Below are positions 16,622 through 26,309 of a stretch of 64,000 nt of DNA, piece by piece. Position 1 is the first letter of the stretch. Each line of letters opens with the position of its first letter. The notes beneath the pieces are model-generated. The model ran no database searches and was not told where the DNA came from. It saw only the letters and a list, made by a program, of their open reading frames with translations. The translations under genes and the position numbers were made by a program. Where the stretch lies: positions 248,001 to 312,000 of the forward strand of contig NZ_AP024702.1 of the NCBI RefSeq assembly GCF_037076345.1, read 5' to 3'. The DNA comes from Haloferula helveola (GTDB lineage Bacteria > Verrucomicrobiota > Verrucomicrobiia > Verrucomicrobiales > Akkermansiaceae).

Positions 16622-19600
16622 TCAGACTTCATCCGGATGGAGCCAACGGAATCCTTCAATCACGAACTTCCGTCCATATTTGCGGTTGGTGTCCGAGAGC
16701 GCGTCATTGTCCCTGAAGGCACCATCGGTGCTCATCAAACGGACTGGCTCGGAGGCGTCATTGGTGGGATCGGCGTATTCGGGCACACGCTGGACAATGG
16801 CCTCGCACCACGCACGTGCGGCGACGCTGCCATCGGAATCGAGCGCCTCGCCATAAGCACGGATGCGGAAGGTGTCGTCGCGGACCGACAGCGTGTTGGC
16901 GATCGGCTTGAGCAGGTCGGACTGGATCACGTAGCCGGGAACGCCGGCCAGGCGCGATCCCTCGATCGCCTGAGGAGTGCTGAAACTGCTCCTTCCGACA
17001 TCCGAGGCCGAGATCATCAACGCCGGAGAGTTCTTGAACCGGTAGTTGATGGAAGACGATTCGGGTGAATCGTCGTCGTAGTCGATAGCGCTCTGCAGCG
17101 CCCCCATCAGGCCGAGTTCATCATTGGACAAACGGCGGTTGATGAACTCCGAGAAGTTGAGGAACGGGCCACGCTGCTTCACCTGCTTGACGCACTCCTC
17201 GGCCAGCTTCCTGAGTTGCTCGTCATCGAGGAAACGGACGCCGGACCAGCCGCTCGATCCATCGGGCATCACAACGCCCCGCCCGGCATCGTCCATCTCC
17301 TTGTCGGAGACTTCCGTGTTGAAGCGGGTCACGACGATATGGCCATCTGGCGCCTCGATCTCTCCAAGTTGTCCCGAGCGGTCACGATAGACCGCCTTCC
17401 GCTCGCGGATGCCGGCGAACACGGCGTGCCATGCATCGACGGAAGTGCTGTTGACGTTGAACATGCCGTCGACCACGAGATGTTCGGCAGCCTTGAGATA
17501 GCCATCCGCGGCCTGAAGTTCGGTTTCGACTTCAGCAGCGGTCTTCCCGCCGTCGTTGTAGCGGTATCGGGAGTTGCCGATCTCTTCATTGGCAACCAGG
17601 CGGCCGATGTTTTCCTTCAGACTGAGCGCCGAGCTGGCCCCGGGGCGGTTCTGATCAGCCAGCGACGACACGAAGTAGTCGTCCCACAGCGCGTCATTGA
17701 GAAGAAAGACATGATCCCAGTAGTCGCAGTAGGCCTGGGTATCGACCTCTTCGGTCACGTCAGGATTGGTCCGGTCGATGACATCCCGGCTCACCGAGTT
17801 GTTGATGAACCGGTAGACATCCGACCTCGGCAGCATCGGATGCATGAAGGAATTGCCGATGCCCGGGCCGGTGACGCCGCTCTGGTAGGCGACGCGCTTG
17901 CTTTCGGACGAGTAGAGCGAGCACTTCGCCACACTGCTGCCGTTTCCGGTGAACTGCTGGGGCTTGAGCTGGAGTGGATCCGAGGCGCTCAGGCCGCGCT
18001 TCAGATACTGGTTGGGACGCACCCAGCCGGGGTTGATCCGCATGCCGGCGAAGCCCGCGAGACTGCCGACCGGTGCGGTAGGCAGTTCCAGAAGCGCTGC
18101 CGAGGTTACCTGCTCGTAGGCCGGCGCCCCGGAACCGAGGAACGCCTTGTCGCCGATCTGCCCGATGATCTTGCTGATCCCGAAAGTCGTGGTGGGGCCG
18201 AAGTTCACGATGTACGGGCAGTCCACCCGCTGCGTGTGGGCGATCGAGTCGTCGAGGGACATGTACATCCCGCTTCCGAAATAGAACGGCGGCGCCTGGA
18301 TCCAGTTCCGGCAACGCCAATCCCTTTCCCAATCGATGCTGGGGTAATCGAACTCGAACACCCCCTTGATCGCCATTTGCGTGTAAGCCACGATCTTCGG
18401 GAAGCCATCGAACTCCCACAACGCGAGGTTGCTCTCACCGGGAGGGGTGATCGGGGTGTTGGTCTGATCCCTCCGGTGGGGACTGCGCTGGAGCCAGTCG
18501 TTCGAATACGTCATGGGCAACTTGCCCGATCCACCCGACAGCGACGACTCAAGGAACATCGCGCCCGGAGTGTTTCCGACATTCACTCCTCCACCCCACT
18601 GGGCGCAGGAGAACTCGTAGGAGACCCCCGGTTTCTCGGACGGAGAGAATGTGGTGGTCTTGTTGTTCCCGCTACCGACGGTCCACGTGCGCTCGTCGCC
18701 CGCAACCACGCTCGGGTCGAATCCCGGGACGAGGTCGACCTCAAGCCCGCCTCCCGTGGAGCTGTCGATCGTGGACCGCATGGAAAAGACCTTCAATTCA
18801 CCAGGTTCGAAAACGATGTCACCACGACCCGAACTCTTCAGCCGGCCCGTGAAGTTCTTGGCTTCGGCATATCCGTTCTTGGCCTTGAACTGTCCGTTCA
18901 GATGGAAGGCCATGTTGGTGGGCCACATCCGGTAGGCCTTGCACGAAATCGTCATCTGGCCGGACGGCACGACCATCTGGGTGTTGTAGGGATTCCAGAA
19001 CGTGAAGACGGGACTGTAGTACTGGCGGCAATAATACTTCCCTCTCTCAGCCGGCTTGGCCACCAGGCTGTAGACCAAGGTGAGCTTCGCCAAGACCGGC
19101 GCCCGCCAATAGTGGTTCGATCCGTCCCACCGCGGATTCGTCTGCTGCATCGACGTCGATGTCGCGTAGTCGGTGGAGGGCTTGGCCCTTGACCACTGCA
19201 GCGATCCGGCAACGCCCTGTTCTGTCGGGGTAGCATCACTCGAATCGCGGTACATTCGGTAGAAGTGCCGCATGTTGGTCCACGACTGGAAGTGGCGGTT
19301 GGGAATCACGGCCTCCTTGGCCGCCAGCTCCTCGCTCATCGGCCGGATCGAAGGCTCCTGGACATCCGAGCGCGAGTTGAAGCGGTAAGGTTCGGGCAAG
19401 CGTGAAGCGTCCTGCTCGAACAACAGGCTGAGATCTTTCTTGAGATGGCCCGTCCTCACACTGGCCAAAACCCCCTCGCTGTGCGCGGTGAGATCGAAGA
19501 AGCTCTCCTTCACCTCGTCTTCGCCGACAGAAGCGGGAATCATCGTCTGGGTGGACACCAGCTTGTCGGAAAGGCCGGGCTCGTCATCAAGTGCCTCAAA

Positions 19601-20359
19601 CCCGGGCAGGGCGCCGACACCCACCTCGGCCGTGCCGCCATGAGCGACTTCCCATCCATCGGCACTCAGGTCGCGGGGCCGATGGGCGAGGTTGACCTTC
19701 GCCTTGTGATTCTCGGGACCGATCCACCATGCCTGGCGGCCGGTATCTCCTACCGGAACGAGATAGGCCCGGGTCACCCGGTCAGGCTCCGTGTCCGCCC
19801 GGTCCCCAAGGCTGCCGGCACCAACCATAATCACCGACTCATCGGGATCCAAACTGCCGGCCGCCAGGGGAGCGTCGGCATCTTCCGCCATGTCATTGGG
19901 AAGCGACAGCAACCAGCGTCGGAACATCGGTTCGCGGCCCTTGGCGTAGGTATCCTGAATGGTGAGCGATCCCGATCCGTCTGGCGGCGAGTAAGTGTCG
20001 TTCAGCCAGCCGCCCCATGAATCGTAGCTCGCGAGCCAACGGGACTGCGAAACCCCTTCGATCTCCTCGGTCTCCTCATTCGAGTCGAGCAGGGCCGACT
20101 CGGCACTCACGCGCATGTCGGGCCCCATCTCCCGCTGCAATTGACCGATCGCGATCGACAGCGCCATCCGCGCATTTGCTTTTGCCTCTGCCATGTTCTG
20201 GGCGGAGGACGACGAGCGCAGCGTGACGACCGAAAGCGACAGCATTCCGACCACCAGCAGCGACAGAAGCAGCATCAACGAAACCGTGACGATCAACGCG
20301 AACCCGCGAGGGCCCCGAAGAGTCAAACGGCGCAGGAAACGTTCCTTGGTTCGTCTCAC
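16622..20359 (-). CDS. Verru_Chthon cassette protein A-like, prepilin-type
   Basis: A 1245-residue protein with a GTG start. A basic leader ends in Gly19-Phe20 (RGPRGFALIVTVSLM), a prepilin-peptidase-like site, followed by a hydrophobic helix to about residue 45 and then a PilX/PulK-like helical start (AEAKANARMALSIAIGQLQREMG). The large remaining region is predicted to lie outside the cytoplasmic membrane; it shares FWNPYN, DGMFNVNSTSV, QRGPFLNFSEFINRRLS and GFRWLHPDEV with the product of 2-2407. The family's cassette partners B, C and D are not seen nearby: upstream is the P450 gene. Function is not established; a type II/IV-pilus-like assembly or surface role is inferred. Confidence 0.85.
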   Translation of the reverse strand: MRRTKERFLRRLTLRGPRGFALIVTVSLMLLLSLLVVGMLSLSVVTLRSSSSAQNMAEAKANARMALSIAIGQLQREMGPDMRVSAESALLDSNEETEEIEGVSQSRWLASYDSWGGWLNDTYSPPDGSGSLTIQDTYAKGREPMFRRWLLSLPNDMAEDADAPLAAGSLDPDESVIMVGAGSLGDRADTEPDRVTRAYLVPVGDTGRQAWWIGPENHKAKVNLAHRPRDLSADGWEVAHGGTAEVGVGALPGFEALDDEPGLSDKLVSTQTMIPASVGEDEVKESFFDLTAHSEGVLASVRTGHLKKDLSLLFEQDASRLPEPYRFNSRSDVQEPSIRPMSEELAAKEAVIPNRHFQSWTNMRHFYRMYRDSSDATPTEQGVAGSLQWSRAKPSTDYATSTSMQQTNPRWDGSNHYWRAPVLAKLTLVYSLVAKPAERGKYYCRQYYSPVFTFWNPYNTQMVVPSGQMTISCKAYRMWPTNMAFHLNGQFKAKNGYAEAKNFTGRLKSSGRGDIVFEPGELKVFSMRSTIDSSTGGGLEVDLVPGFDPSVVAGDERTWTVGSGNNKTTTFSPSEKPGVSYEFSCAQWGGGVNVGNTPGAMFLESSLSGGSGKLPMTYSNDWLQRSPHRRDQTNTPITPPGESNLALWEFDGFPKIVAYTQMAIKGVFEFDYPSIDWERDWRCRNWIQAPPFYFGSGMYMSLDDSIAHTQRVDCPYIVNFGPTTTFGISKIIGQIGDKAFLGSGAPAYEQVTSAALLELPTAPVGSLAGFAGMRINPGWVRPNQYLKRGLSASDPLQLKPQQFTGNGSSVAKCSLYSSESKRVAYQSGVTGPGIGNSFMHPMLPRSDVYRFINNSVSRDVIDRTNPDVTEEVDTQAYCDYWDHVFLLNDALWDDYFVSSLADQNRPGASSALSLKENIGRLVANEEIGNSRYRYNDGGKTAAEVETELQAADGYLKAAEHLVVDGMFNVNSTSVDAWHAVFAGIRERKAVYRDRSGQLGEIEAPDGHIVVTRFNTEVSDKEMDDAGRGVVMPDGSSGWSGVRFLDDEQLRKLAEECVKQVKQRGPFLNFSEFINRRLSNDELGLMGALQSAIDYDDDSPESSSINYRFKNSPALMISASDVGRSSFSTPQAIEGSRLAGVPGYVIQSDLLKPIANTLSVRDDTFRIRAYGEALDSDGSVAARAWCEAIVQRVPEYADPTNDASEPVRLMSTDGAFRDNDALSDTNRKYGRKFVIEGFRWLHPDEV

Positions 20360-20433
20360 GGCGAAAATTTCCCACGACTACTCCCTAAGTAAACCGAAGG
20401 GTTACGCCATGGGACCCAATCCGCCACCAATAT

Positions 20434-20458
20434 GCGTATTTCAGACGCTCAAATACGC
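20434..20458. promoter_or_regulatory. Inverted repeat upstream of Verru_Chthon-A-like gene
   Basis: GCGTATTT and AAATACGC form a perfect 8-bp inverted repeat with a 9-bp spacer, 75 bp upstream of the start at 20359, in a 150-bp gap (20360-20509) that is AT-richer than its surroundings. The spacing suits an operator for a dimeric regulator. It could also be a weak hairpin ending the P450 transcript that comes from the same direction. No promoter consensus was assigned. Confidence 0.4.
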
Positions 20459-20509
20459 CACCATACCCCTTTAGGGTCAGGTTAACCGCACTCGCCGGAC
20501 TCGGCAAAG

Positions 20510-21658
20510 TCACATCACCGCCAGCATCCGCACCTTGAGCGACTCGTATCCGTTCCGCCGTTCGTATTCGGCTTCCCTTTCGATTTTGGGCATCGCCTCC
20601 AGGACGTCGATCGCGGTGACCCGGTCACACAATGCGGCAACCAGCGACCGCAGCACCAGCCGCGCATGAAACGCTCCGAGGCAGAAATGGTTGCCAACAC
20701 CGTAGGCAACATGCGGGTTCGGTTTGCGATCGAGTTGAACCTCATGCGGTGATTCGAAAACCTCGCTGTCGAAATTCGCGGACGCCCAGCACAAGGCGAC
20801 CCGATGACCCGCGGCGACCTCCTCACCGTGGACATTCGTCCCGACCGGACACACACGGCCGATGTGGGTCAACGGCGTCATCACCCGAACGAACTCCTCG
20901 ACCGCCAGCACGATTTTCTTCGGCTCCCCGCGCAACTGCCCGAGTGCCTCGGGATGATCGCCAAAATAAGCGACGATTCCGGCGATCGAGTTGATGATCG
21001 TGTCGCGCCCTCCGGCAAAGGCGAGGTTGGCGTAGCCCATCATCTCTTCACGGGTCAGCCTCCGCCCCCGGAAGGTTGCCTGCGTGAGCGCGCTGAAGAA
21101 ATCCTCTCCTGGCTCTTCCTCTGCCCGATCGAACTGGCCGGAGATGTAGTCCTCCAGCACCTGTCCCTTCTTTCCCCCATCCCCTTCGCGGAAAACGTGA
21201 GTGCCCCACCCGATCCAGATATCCGCCTCGCTCTCCGGCACGTTGAGCAGATGGGTCAGCGCCTGCGATTGGATCGGCAATGCGAAGTCATGGACGATCT
21301 CGATACTCTCGCGATCCAGCGCTCGATCGATAAAGCCGCCGATCAGCTTGCGCACGGGATCGGCAACTTCCGGCTTCAGCGCCCGACGGAAGAACGGCTC
21401 GACGATGGCCCGGTAGTCGGCGTGATCCGGCGGATCCGTCTCAATCGGAAGCTGCCGCATGCGGCGCATGTCTTCTTCCGAGGGAATCGGCACGCGGAAA
21501 GGCGCATCCGAGCTGAAGATCTCCCAGTCCTTCGCCGCTTCCCTCAGGTCGGCATGGCGGAGGATCATCGGAATCCTCTCGCCGTCGAAGTCGTTCGCCA
21601 TCACGCCGTCCGACTCGCGCAGCGACCGGAACGGATCGTGGGGGCAGAAAGAGTTCAT
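20510..21658 (-). CDS. Cytochrome P450
   Basis: A 382-residue soluble bacterial P450. The start at 21658 overlaps the preceding stop by four bases (ATGA); the open frame further upstream is antisense to nothing real and carries no P450 sequence. Key motifs: I-helix AGGRDT (215-220), ExxR at 255-258 (EFVR), and the haem-binding loop AYGVGNHFCLG with the proximal cysteine at 326. It is a monooxygenase needing a redox partner; no ferredoxin or ferredoxin reductase gene is in the window. It closes the run YdjY, cytochrome/propeller, DUF1080, P450. Substrate unknown; the neighbours suggest a small molecule or sugar-linked compound. Confidence 0.95.
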   Translation of the reverse strand: MNSFCPHDPFRSLRESDGVMANDFDGERIPMILRHADLREAAKDWEIFSSDAPFRVPIPSEEDMRRMRQLPIETDPPDHADYRAIVEPFFRRALKPEVADPVRKLIGGFIDRALDRESIEIVHDFALPIQSQALTHLLNVPESEADIWIGWGTHVFREGDGGKKGQVLEDYISGQFDRAEEEPGEDFFSALTQATFRGRRLTREEMMGYANLAFAGGRDTIINSIAGIVAYFGDHPEALGQLRGEPKKIVLAVEEFVRVMTPLTHIGRVCPVGTNVHGEEVAAGHRVALCWASANFDSEVFESPHEVQLDRKPNPHVAYGVGNHFCLGAFHARLVLRSLVAALCDRVTAIDVLEAMPKIEREAEYERRNGYESLKVRMLAVM

Positions 21659-22332
21659 TCCGCCTTCTTGATCTCCTTGATGCGGACGTTGCGATACCAG
21701 ACCCGCTTGGCCTCGTCCTGGAAGCCGATGAAGCCCTCGGCGGGCCGGTCCTTGAGGCCGGTTTTGCTGAGGTCGAGATCGATGATGGCCTCGCCGTTGA
21801 GTTCGACGTCGAGCTGGCTGCCGATCAGGGAAATCCGGTAATGGTTCCACTCCCCCGCCGGCTTGACCATGTTCTTGGATGGCCCCTGCGTCTTGATCAC
21901 TCCGCCGCAGTCATGGTGTCCGACATTCTCCTTGCCGAAGGTGTCGAGAATCTGGACCTCGAAGCCGGTATCGACCGGGCTCATCGGGTCGGCGACCCTC
22001 ATGAACACTCCGGAATTCCCGGTGTTCTCGAACTTGAAATCGAGCTCGAGCACGAAGTCGCCGTACTTCCGCTCGGTCATGATGTAGTCGCCGAAGCGCT
22101 TCCATCCGGTCTCGCCCGGACGAGGCTTGAGAGTCAGGATATTCCCTTCCTCGATCATCCAGCTCCCGGTGGTCTTCCAACCGGTCAGATCCTTGCCGTT
22201 GAACATCTCGACGAATCCACCGGTCTCTTCCTCTTCGGAAAGCGCGGCAGGCACGACTGCGGCAAGGCCGGCAACTGCAACGGAAAGCAGGCGGAGCAGG
22301 CTTCGGCTTCTCATGATTTGCTGCGGCTTCAT
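21655..22332 (-). CDS. Secreted DUF1080 (3-keto-disaccharide hydrolase-like) protein
   Basis: A 225-residue protein; I choose the ATG at 22332, 22 bp after the preceding stop, because it gives a standard signal peptide (LLRLLSVAVAGLAAVVPAALS). The frame is open to 22485, but that part overlaps the preceding gene. The rest is one DUF1080 concanavalin-like domain: FVEMFNGKDLTGWK, YGDFVLELDFKFENTGNSGVF, FEVQILDTFG, GEWNHYRISLIG and GFIGFQDEAKRVWYRNVRIKEI. Some family members hydrolyse 3-keto-glycosides, a pathway that starts with oxidation of a sugar; the neighbouring cytochrome/propeller protein could supply such an oxidation, which is inference. Overlaps the P450 start (ATGA). Confidence 0.9.
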   Translation of the reverse strand: MKPQQIMRSRSLLRLLSVAVAGLAAVVPAALSEEEETGGFVEMFNGKDLTGWKTTGSWMIEEGNILTLKPRPGETGWKRFGDYIMTERKYGDFVLELDFKFENTGNSGVFMRVADPMSPVDTGFEVQILDTFGKENVGHHDCGGVIKTQGPSKNMVKPAGEWNHYRISLIGSQLDVELNGEAIIDLDLSKTGLKDRPAEGFIGFQDEAKRVWYRNVRIKEIKKAE

Positions 22333-22354
22333 TGGGATGGTCGGATGGGTAATG

Positions 22355-25060
22355 TCATTCGCCGGGGATGGCGCGCAAAGTAAAGTATCCCTCGAGCGAT
22401 TTCCACGCGGGGGGATCCCCGAAAAGCGAGTCGGCGCCCGCAAGCTGGACATGGTAGTTCCGGTCGACCCACTTGTCGCCTTCACCGAATCCTTCGAAGG
22501 AAATCACGAGCGACTTGCGGTCATCCGAAAGGGCGACACCGGTGATCTTCTCACTGCGCTTGTCGCGTTCCGGAGATCCGTAGTCCGGCAGGTTTGTGTA
22601 GAACCAAGACTCCGCCTTCAGCGCCTTCGTCAGATCCTCTTCCGACACGCCCGCGCCGAGCGGCCGCGTGAACGAAACCTTCAAACCGGTCGGCGCCGAG
22701 TGGATCGCTTCGATGTCCGCAGGAAGCGTCTTCCCGTCGTAGACGACCTGCTGCAAGGCTGCCTGTTGACCGCCACGCGCACCCCAGCCACGGCCGGTCT
22801 GGCCGATGATCAGGCTGCCGTCGGGAAGGAAAACCGGACGCATCAGACCCGAAGCGAGACCCTTTCCGAACGGAATCACGCAACCCTGATCCTGACCGTC
22901 GACCTGCTCCGTCACCACCCGCATCAGCTGCGAGAGCGTCTGATCGCCAATGAACATCTGCCCACCGAACGGACCGAACTTGCCATCGGTCAGATCCCAC
23001 GCCGGGCTTCCCGGAGAATTGGCCATCTTGCCGTGAGGCAGCCAAACCGCTCCCTTCCGCAGCTTGTCCTTCCAGGAATCGTAATCGAGACCCTCCGCCT
23101 CAGGCTTCATGCCCGGCAAGTCGATCAGGCCGGAAATGTGCCCGTAGAACTTGCCCTTTTCGAGCGGGACGACCTTCGAGGATCCGACGTATTCACCCTG
23201 ATTCTCGGCATACCAGATGCGGCCGTCGGGCGCGACACCGATCCCCGCCGGGCTACGCAAGCCCATCGCGTAGGTCTCGAACTTCCCTTCAGGCGTCACC
23301 CGGCATGCCCAACCGCGGTAGCCGCCCATCGATCCCATGAACTTGCCGCCGGCCCGCCAGGACACGCGCGGCGCGTCGTGGTCGTGCGACAGATTCAGCA
23401 GGAAGTAGTAGTTGCCGTCGGCATCGCAGACGGGACCATGCGTGTATTCGTGATAATTACCATGGAAGCCGTAGTCATCGCAGACGGTCTCGAACGACTC
23501 GGCCCGACCGTCGCCATCGGCATCACTGATGCGCGTCAACTCCGGCTTCTGCGCGATCACGATCACATCACCCTTGTCGTCCTCGATGACGACCCCGAGC
23601 GCCTCATAGATGCCTTCGGCGAAGAGCGACCACTTGCCGTCGCGGATCCGCCACACCCCGGCGGCGCGCGTCGCGAGCACGATCGTGCCGTCCTTCGCCA
23701 CCGCGATACCGGTTGGCTCGAACAATTGTTCCCGACCGAGCAGGTCGAGCGGCGAGATCCAATCCTTCAGCGTGTAACCGGCAGGCAGTTCGAGCGGGCG
23801 CCGCGCCTTCTTGGCCGGCTCGATCACCAGCGACTGCGGCGACCAGTCCTCTTTCCGATCGGCGGTCTCGCGAGCCACGATGCCGCCCGGCAGTTGACCG
23901 GTCAGCACGAACGGCCCCTTGCCTCCGGCGGGCAACACCCACACTCCGTCCTCAAGGGCACCACCTTCCACCGTGATCGACGACAGGCCGCTGTCACCCA
24001 CATTGAAACTCTGCTCCGTCTTCAGATCACCACCGAGCGAGATCGCCACCTGGCCGGCATCGCTGATCGAGACCGCTTCGGAAATCACGTTTGATCCCAC
24101 CCGGAACTCGAAGGTTGGCTGACCGGTTGCCGGGTCGAGTTGGTGACCGAGAAACTCGGCATCAATTGCCGCCAATTTGTCGGCGAACTCCAGCCCGTCC
24201 CACAGCAAGCGCTCGATGGCCTCGTAGTCGTGTGCGTCCGGCTCCTTGAACTCGAAATCGATCACCTTGCCGTCCTTCGACAGCGGTGCGAGGACCGCCG
24301 GCCCTTCAAGATAGGTCTGCGCCTTCCAACCCTCGGACGAAAGCCCGCGACCCCGGTTGGTCCGTTCCTCCTTGAGATTCAGATAGCCGCCCGTCCAGAC
24401 CCGCCGGACCGACAGCATCCGCGGATCGAAAGTGTAACTCATTCCGTTCGGCTGCCCGACATGCAGTGCCCGGGCGCTGGTGCCCTTGAGCGGCGCGCGC
24501 ATCACCCGGATCCGGTCGGCCACGACCTCCTCGCCGGGAATCTTCAGGATGTCGGTCGGCTCGGGAGCTTTCTTCCTTTTGACCATCACCTTGGCCGGGC
24601 CCGACTGACCCTTGTCAGCGAGCGTCCTCAGATAATGCCAGAGCGCCTCGCCATCATCCTTGGAGATCAGCTCCTCGACATACATCGGCATCAGCGGTTG
24701 GTAGGTGGTACCTTTGGTCGGTCCCTTCTCCGAAATCGCGAGCGCATCCCACGACTTCCGCAGCGAGTTGTCGAAGTAGGCCTTGTCCGCCTTCACCGTC
24801 GTCTTCTTGCCACCGACAACCACCTCGCGATCCCGCGGTTCGCTGAGAAAGAGCCCGTAGAGATTCGGACCGGATTTCAGAGAGAGGTCACCCTTCTCGA
24901 CGGTGTGGCATTCCGCGCACCCGACGGATTCGAACACCTTCTTGCCTTCGGCGACCGCATCCACTTCCTCGTGCTGCGCCATCGCCCAACCGGCACCCAG
25001 CACCGGAGCCATCATCCAACCTGCGAGTTTCATCATTCGATCCATCCTTGATTGATTCAT
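22355..25060 (-). CDS. Cytochrome c / propeller fusion (PVC-type haem-binding)
   Basis: A 901-residue exported protein (signal about 1-28). A cytochrome c domain has one haem motif, CAECH at 48-52, with methionines in MPMYVEEL as candidate axial ligands. A middle module (about 200-370) carries PNGMSYTFDPRML and VRRVWTGGYL, matching the WTG module in the proteins at 10674-14111 and 28806-31115. A sorbosone-dehydrogenase-like beta-propeller follows (about 440-780): FEPTGIAVAKDGTIVLATR, GLRSPAGIGVAPDGRIWYAEN, GGQMFIGDQTLSQLMRV. Role inferred: periplasmic dehydrogenase passing electrons to haem c. Its ATG overlaps the YdjY gene stop by four bases. Confidence 0.88.
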   Translation of the reverse strand: MNQSRMDRMMKLAGWMMAPVLGAGWAMAQHEEVDAVAEGKKVFESVGCAECHTVEKGDLSLKSGPNLYGLFLSEPRDREVVVGGKKTTVKADKAYFDNSLRKSWDALAISEKGPTKGTTYQPLMPMYVEELISKDDGEALWHYLRTLADKGQSGPAKVMVKRKKAPEPTDILKIPGEEVVADRIRVMRAPLKGTSARALHVGQPNGMSYTFDPRMLSVRRVWTGGYLNLKEERTNRGRGLSSEGWKAQTYLEGPAVLAPLSKDGKVIDFEFKEPDAHDYEAIERLLWDGLEFADKLAAIDAEFLGHQLDPATGQPTFEFRVGSNVISEAVSISDAGQVAISLGGDLKTEQSFNVGDSGLSSITVEGGALEDGVWVLPAGGKGPFVLTGQLPGGIVARETADRKEDWSPQSLVIEPAKKARRPLELPAGYTLKDWISPLDLLGREQLFEPTGIAVAKDGTIVLATRAAGVWRIRDGKWSLFAEGIYEALGVVIEDDKGDVIVIAQKPELTRISDADGDGRAESFETVCDDYGFHGNYHEYTHGPVCDADGNYYFLLNLSHDHDAPRVSWRAGGKFMGSMGGYRGWACRVTPEGKFETYAMGLRSPAGIGVAPDGRIWYAENQGEYVGSSKVVPLEKGKFYGHISGLIDLPGMKPEAEGLDYDSWKDKLRKGAVWLPHGKMANSPGSPAWDLTDGKFGPFGGQMFIGDQTLSQLMRVVTEQVDGQDQGCVIPFGKGLASGLMRPVFLPDGSLIIGQTGRGWGARGGQQAALQQVVYDGKTLPADIEAIHSAPTGLKVSFTRPLGAGVSEEDLTKALKAESWFYTNLPDYGSPERDKRSEKITGVALSDDRKSLVISFEGFGEGDKWVDRNYHVQLAGADSLFGDPPAWKSLEGYFTLRAIPGE

Positions 25061-25962
25061 TCACCTTCAGCCGCCTCCGGCGTCTCCGCATCCGGCGCCT
25101 TCTCTTCGGCCTCCTCCTCGAACTTCGGCTTGAGCCGGAGAATCACCTTGGTGTCCAGCGGAGGCAGATGGGTCGGGTCAACTTCCCAGACCAACGAACC
25201 GTTGTCCTTGGCGTGGACTCCCGGGAGGCAGAGGAGCTCGTCACCGAAGGTTGAAATGGAGATCACATTGCCGCTCTGGTCGCAGAGATACTGAGGCGGC
25301 GCGTCGCCCTCCTTGTAGAGATGGGATCCGGCAAAGAGAAAGCTGTGGGTCGGGAACTTGACCTGCTCAGCACCCTCGCCTCCGTCGTCGACCACATCCT
25401 CCGGACCACGGCTGATGAACTCGTTCACCGGGTGCTCCTTCATCTCTCCCTTCTCATCCTTGAAGACAAGATACACCTCGATCTCCTGTCCCCGTGGAGC
25501 AATGTCCACCCAGTGGCCGTCGATGCCACCGACCCGCTTCTGGATCGCCGGGTTGCCGGGCTTCGCACCAAGGAGGAGCAGGGCGGCGTGGATGTGCGAC
25601 GGCTTCGCTTCCACCGCGACAATCGATTCGTGTTCCTTCGTCTGCTTGGTACAGGCAAGGAGCTCGAGGAAGCCTTCGCGCAGGCAGACCGTCGCATCGA
25701 CATCGACCTGCCGCCCCGCCACATCGATCTCCAATCCGGGAAGCTTCAGTTCCTTCGCCGCCTTGGCGGCATCCCCGGCATCCTTGGTTCGCGGCTCGGT
25801 CTCTTCGGCGGCGATCCAGCCAATTGAAACCGTGAGCCCCACAGCGAGCGTTGAGACGAACCTGACGATGGACCGGAACGGGCCGGCCGGCTGCTTCCGC
25901 AAGAGGAGTTCGAAAATCATCAGGATCGGGAATCTATGGGGCTCGGTGATGGACTCCGCCAT
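25057..25962 (-). CDS. Exported YdjY-domain protein
   Basis: A 301-residue protein starting at 25962, with GGGGA about 8 bp upstream as a possible ribosome-binding site. An N-terminal hydrophobic segment (residues about 31-50) acts as signal or anchor after an unusually long basic lead. The YdjY-like domain spans about 75-260 (LEIDVAGRQVDVDATVCLR, GFLELLACTKQTKEHESIV, KPSHIHAALLLLGAKPG). The tail is acidic (EEEAEEKAPDAETPEAAEG). YdjY is a domain of unknown function often seen with iron-sulfur or cytochrome proteins in PVC bacteria. First gene of the minus run ending at 20510; stop overlaps the next start (ATGA). Confidence 0.8.
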   Translation of the reverse strand: MAESITEPHRFPILMIFELLLRKQPAGPFRSIVRFVSTLAVGLTVSIGWIAAEETEPRTKDAGDAAKAAKELKLPGLEIDVAGRQVDVDATVCLREGFLELLACTKQTKEHESIVAVEAKPSHIHAALLLLGAKPGNPAIQKRVGGIDGHWVDIAPRGQEIEVYLVFKDEKGEMKEHPVNEFISRGPEDVVDDGGEGAEQVKFPTHSFLFAGSHLYKEGDAPPQYLCDQSGNVISISTFGDELLCLPGVHAKDNGSLVWEVDPTHLPPLDTKVILRLKPKFEEEAEEKAPDAETPEAAEGE

Positions 25963-26309
25963 CTTCCGATTCCCCGGAGCCTACCGAACGCAAGGTCGTG
26001 CCGCCAACTTACTTCCAGCGAGATATTTGAAACGCTTATTCCCGCATTTCACTCGCGGATTGCCGAAGACCGGAGCGCTACCCTGGTCGCAGCTCCGCCG
26101 AGCATTCCGCGCGGCAAGAATCCGCCCCCCACGCCAGCCACCGTTACCGACGCACAAATCCCCCCTTTTTCGCGAATTCCTGCCGTTCATTTGCGCCAGT
26201 TGCGGTGTGCAGCCTTGCGGCCTAAGATGTTGAGCAGCCAAATCGTCCCACTCATAGGATCGCGCTTCCCCGTTCTCAAACCCCGGCGCGTTCCGATTCC
26301 CGTTCCCTC
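25963..26309. promoter_or_regulatory. 347-bp divergent intergenic region
   Basis: This is the only non-coding stretch longer than 300 bp in the window. It separates the YdjY-led operon (minus) from the toroid-protein gene (plus). It holds a good sigma70-like promoter for the plus gene (26200-26228) and a GGGGA ribosome-binding site next to 25962. I see no RNA gene, coding frame, or strong repeat in it. Confidence 0.6.
26200..26228 (+). promoter_or_regulatory. Candidate sigma70 promoter for the toroid-protein gene
   Basis: TTGCGG (26200-26205) and TAAGAT (26223-26228) are separated by exactly 17 bp. They match TTGACA and TATAAT at 4 and 4-5 positions respectively and face the gene starting at 26310, leaving a leader of about 75 nt. 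Sequence match only. Confidence 0.45.

Noticed and set aside
17216..19192. 658-codon plus-strand frame opposite the second Verru_Chthon-A-like gene
   Set aside because: Antisense shadow; the minus-strand product has clear homology to the gene at 2-2407.
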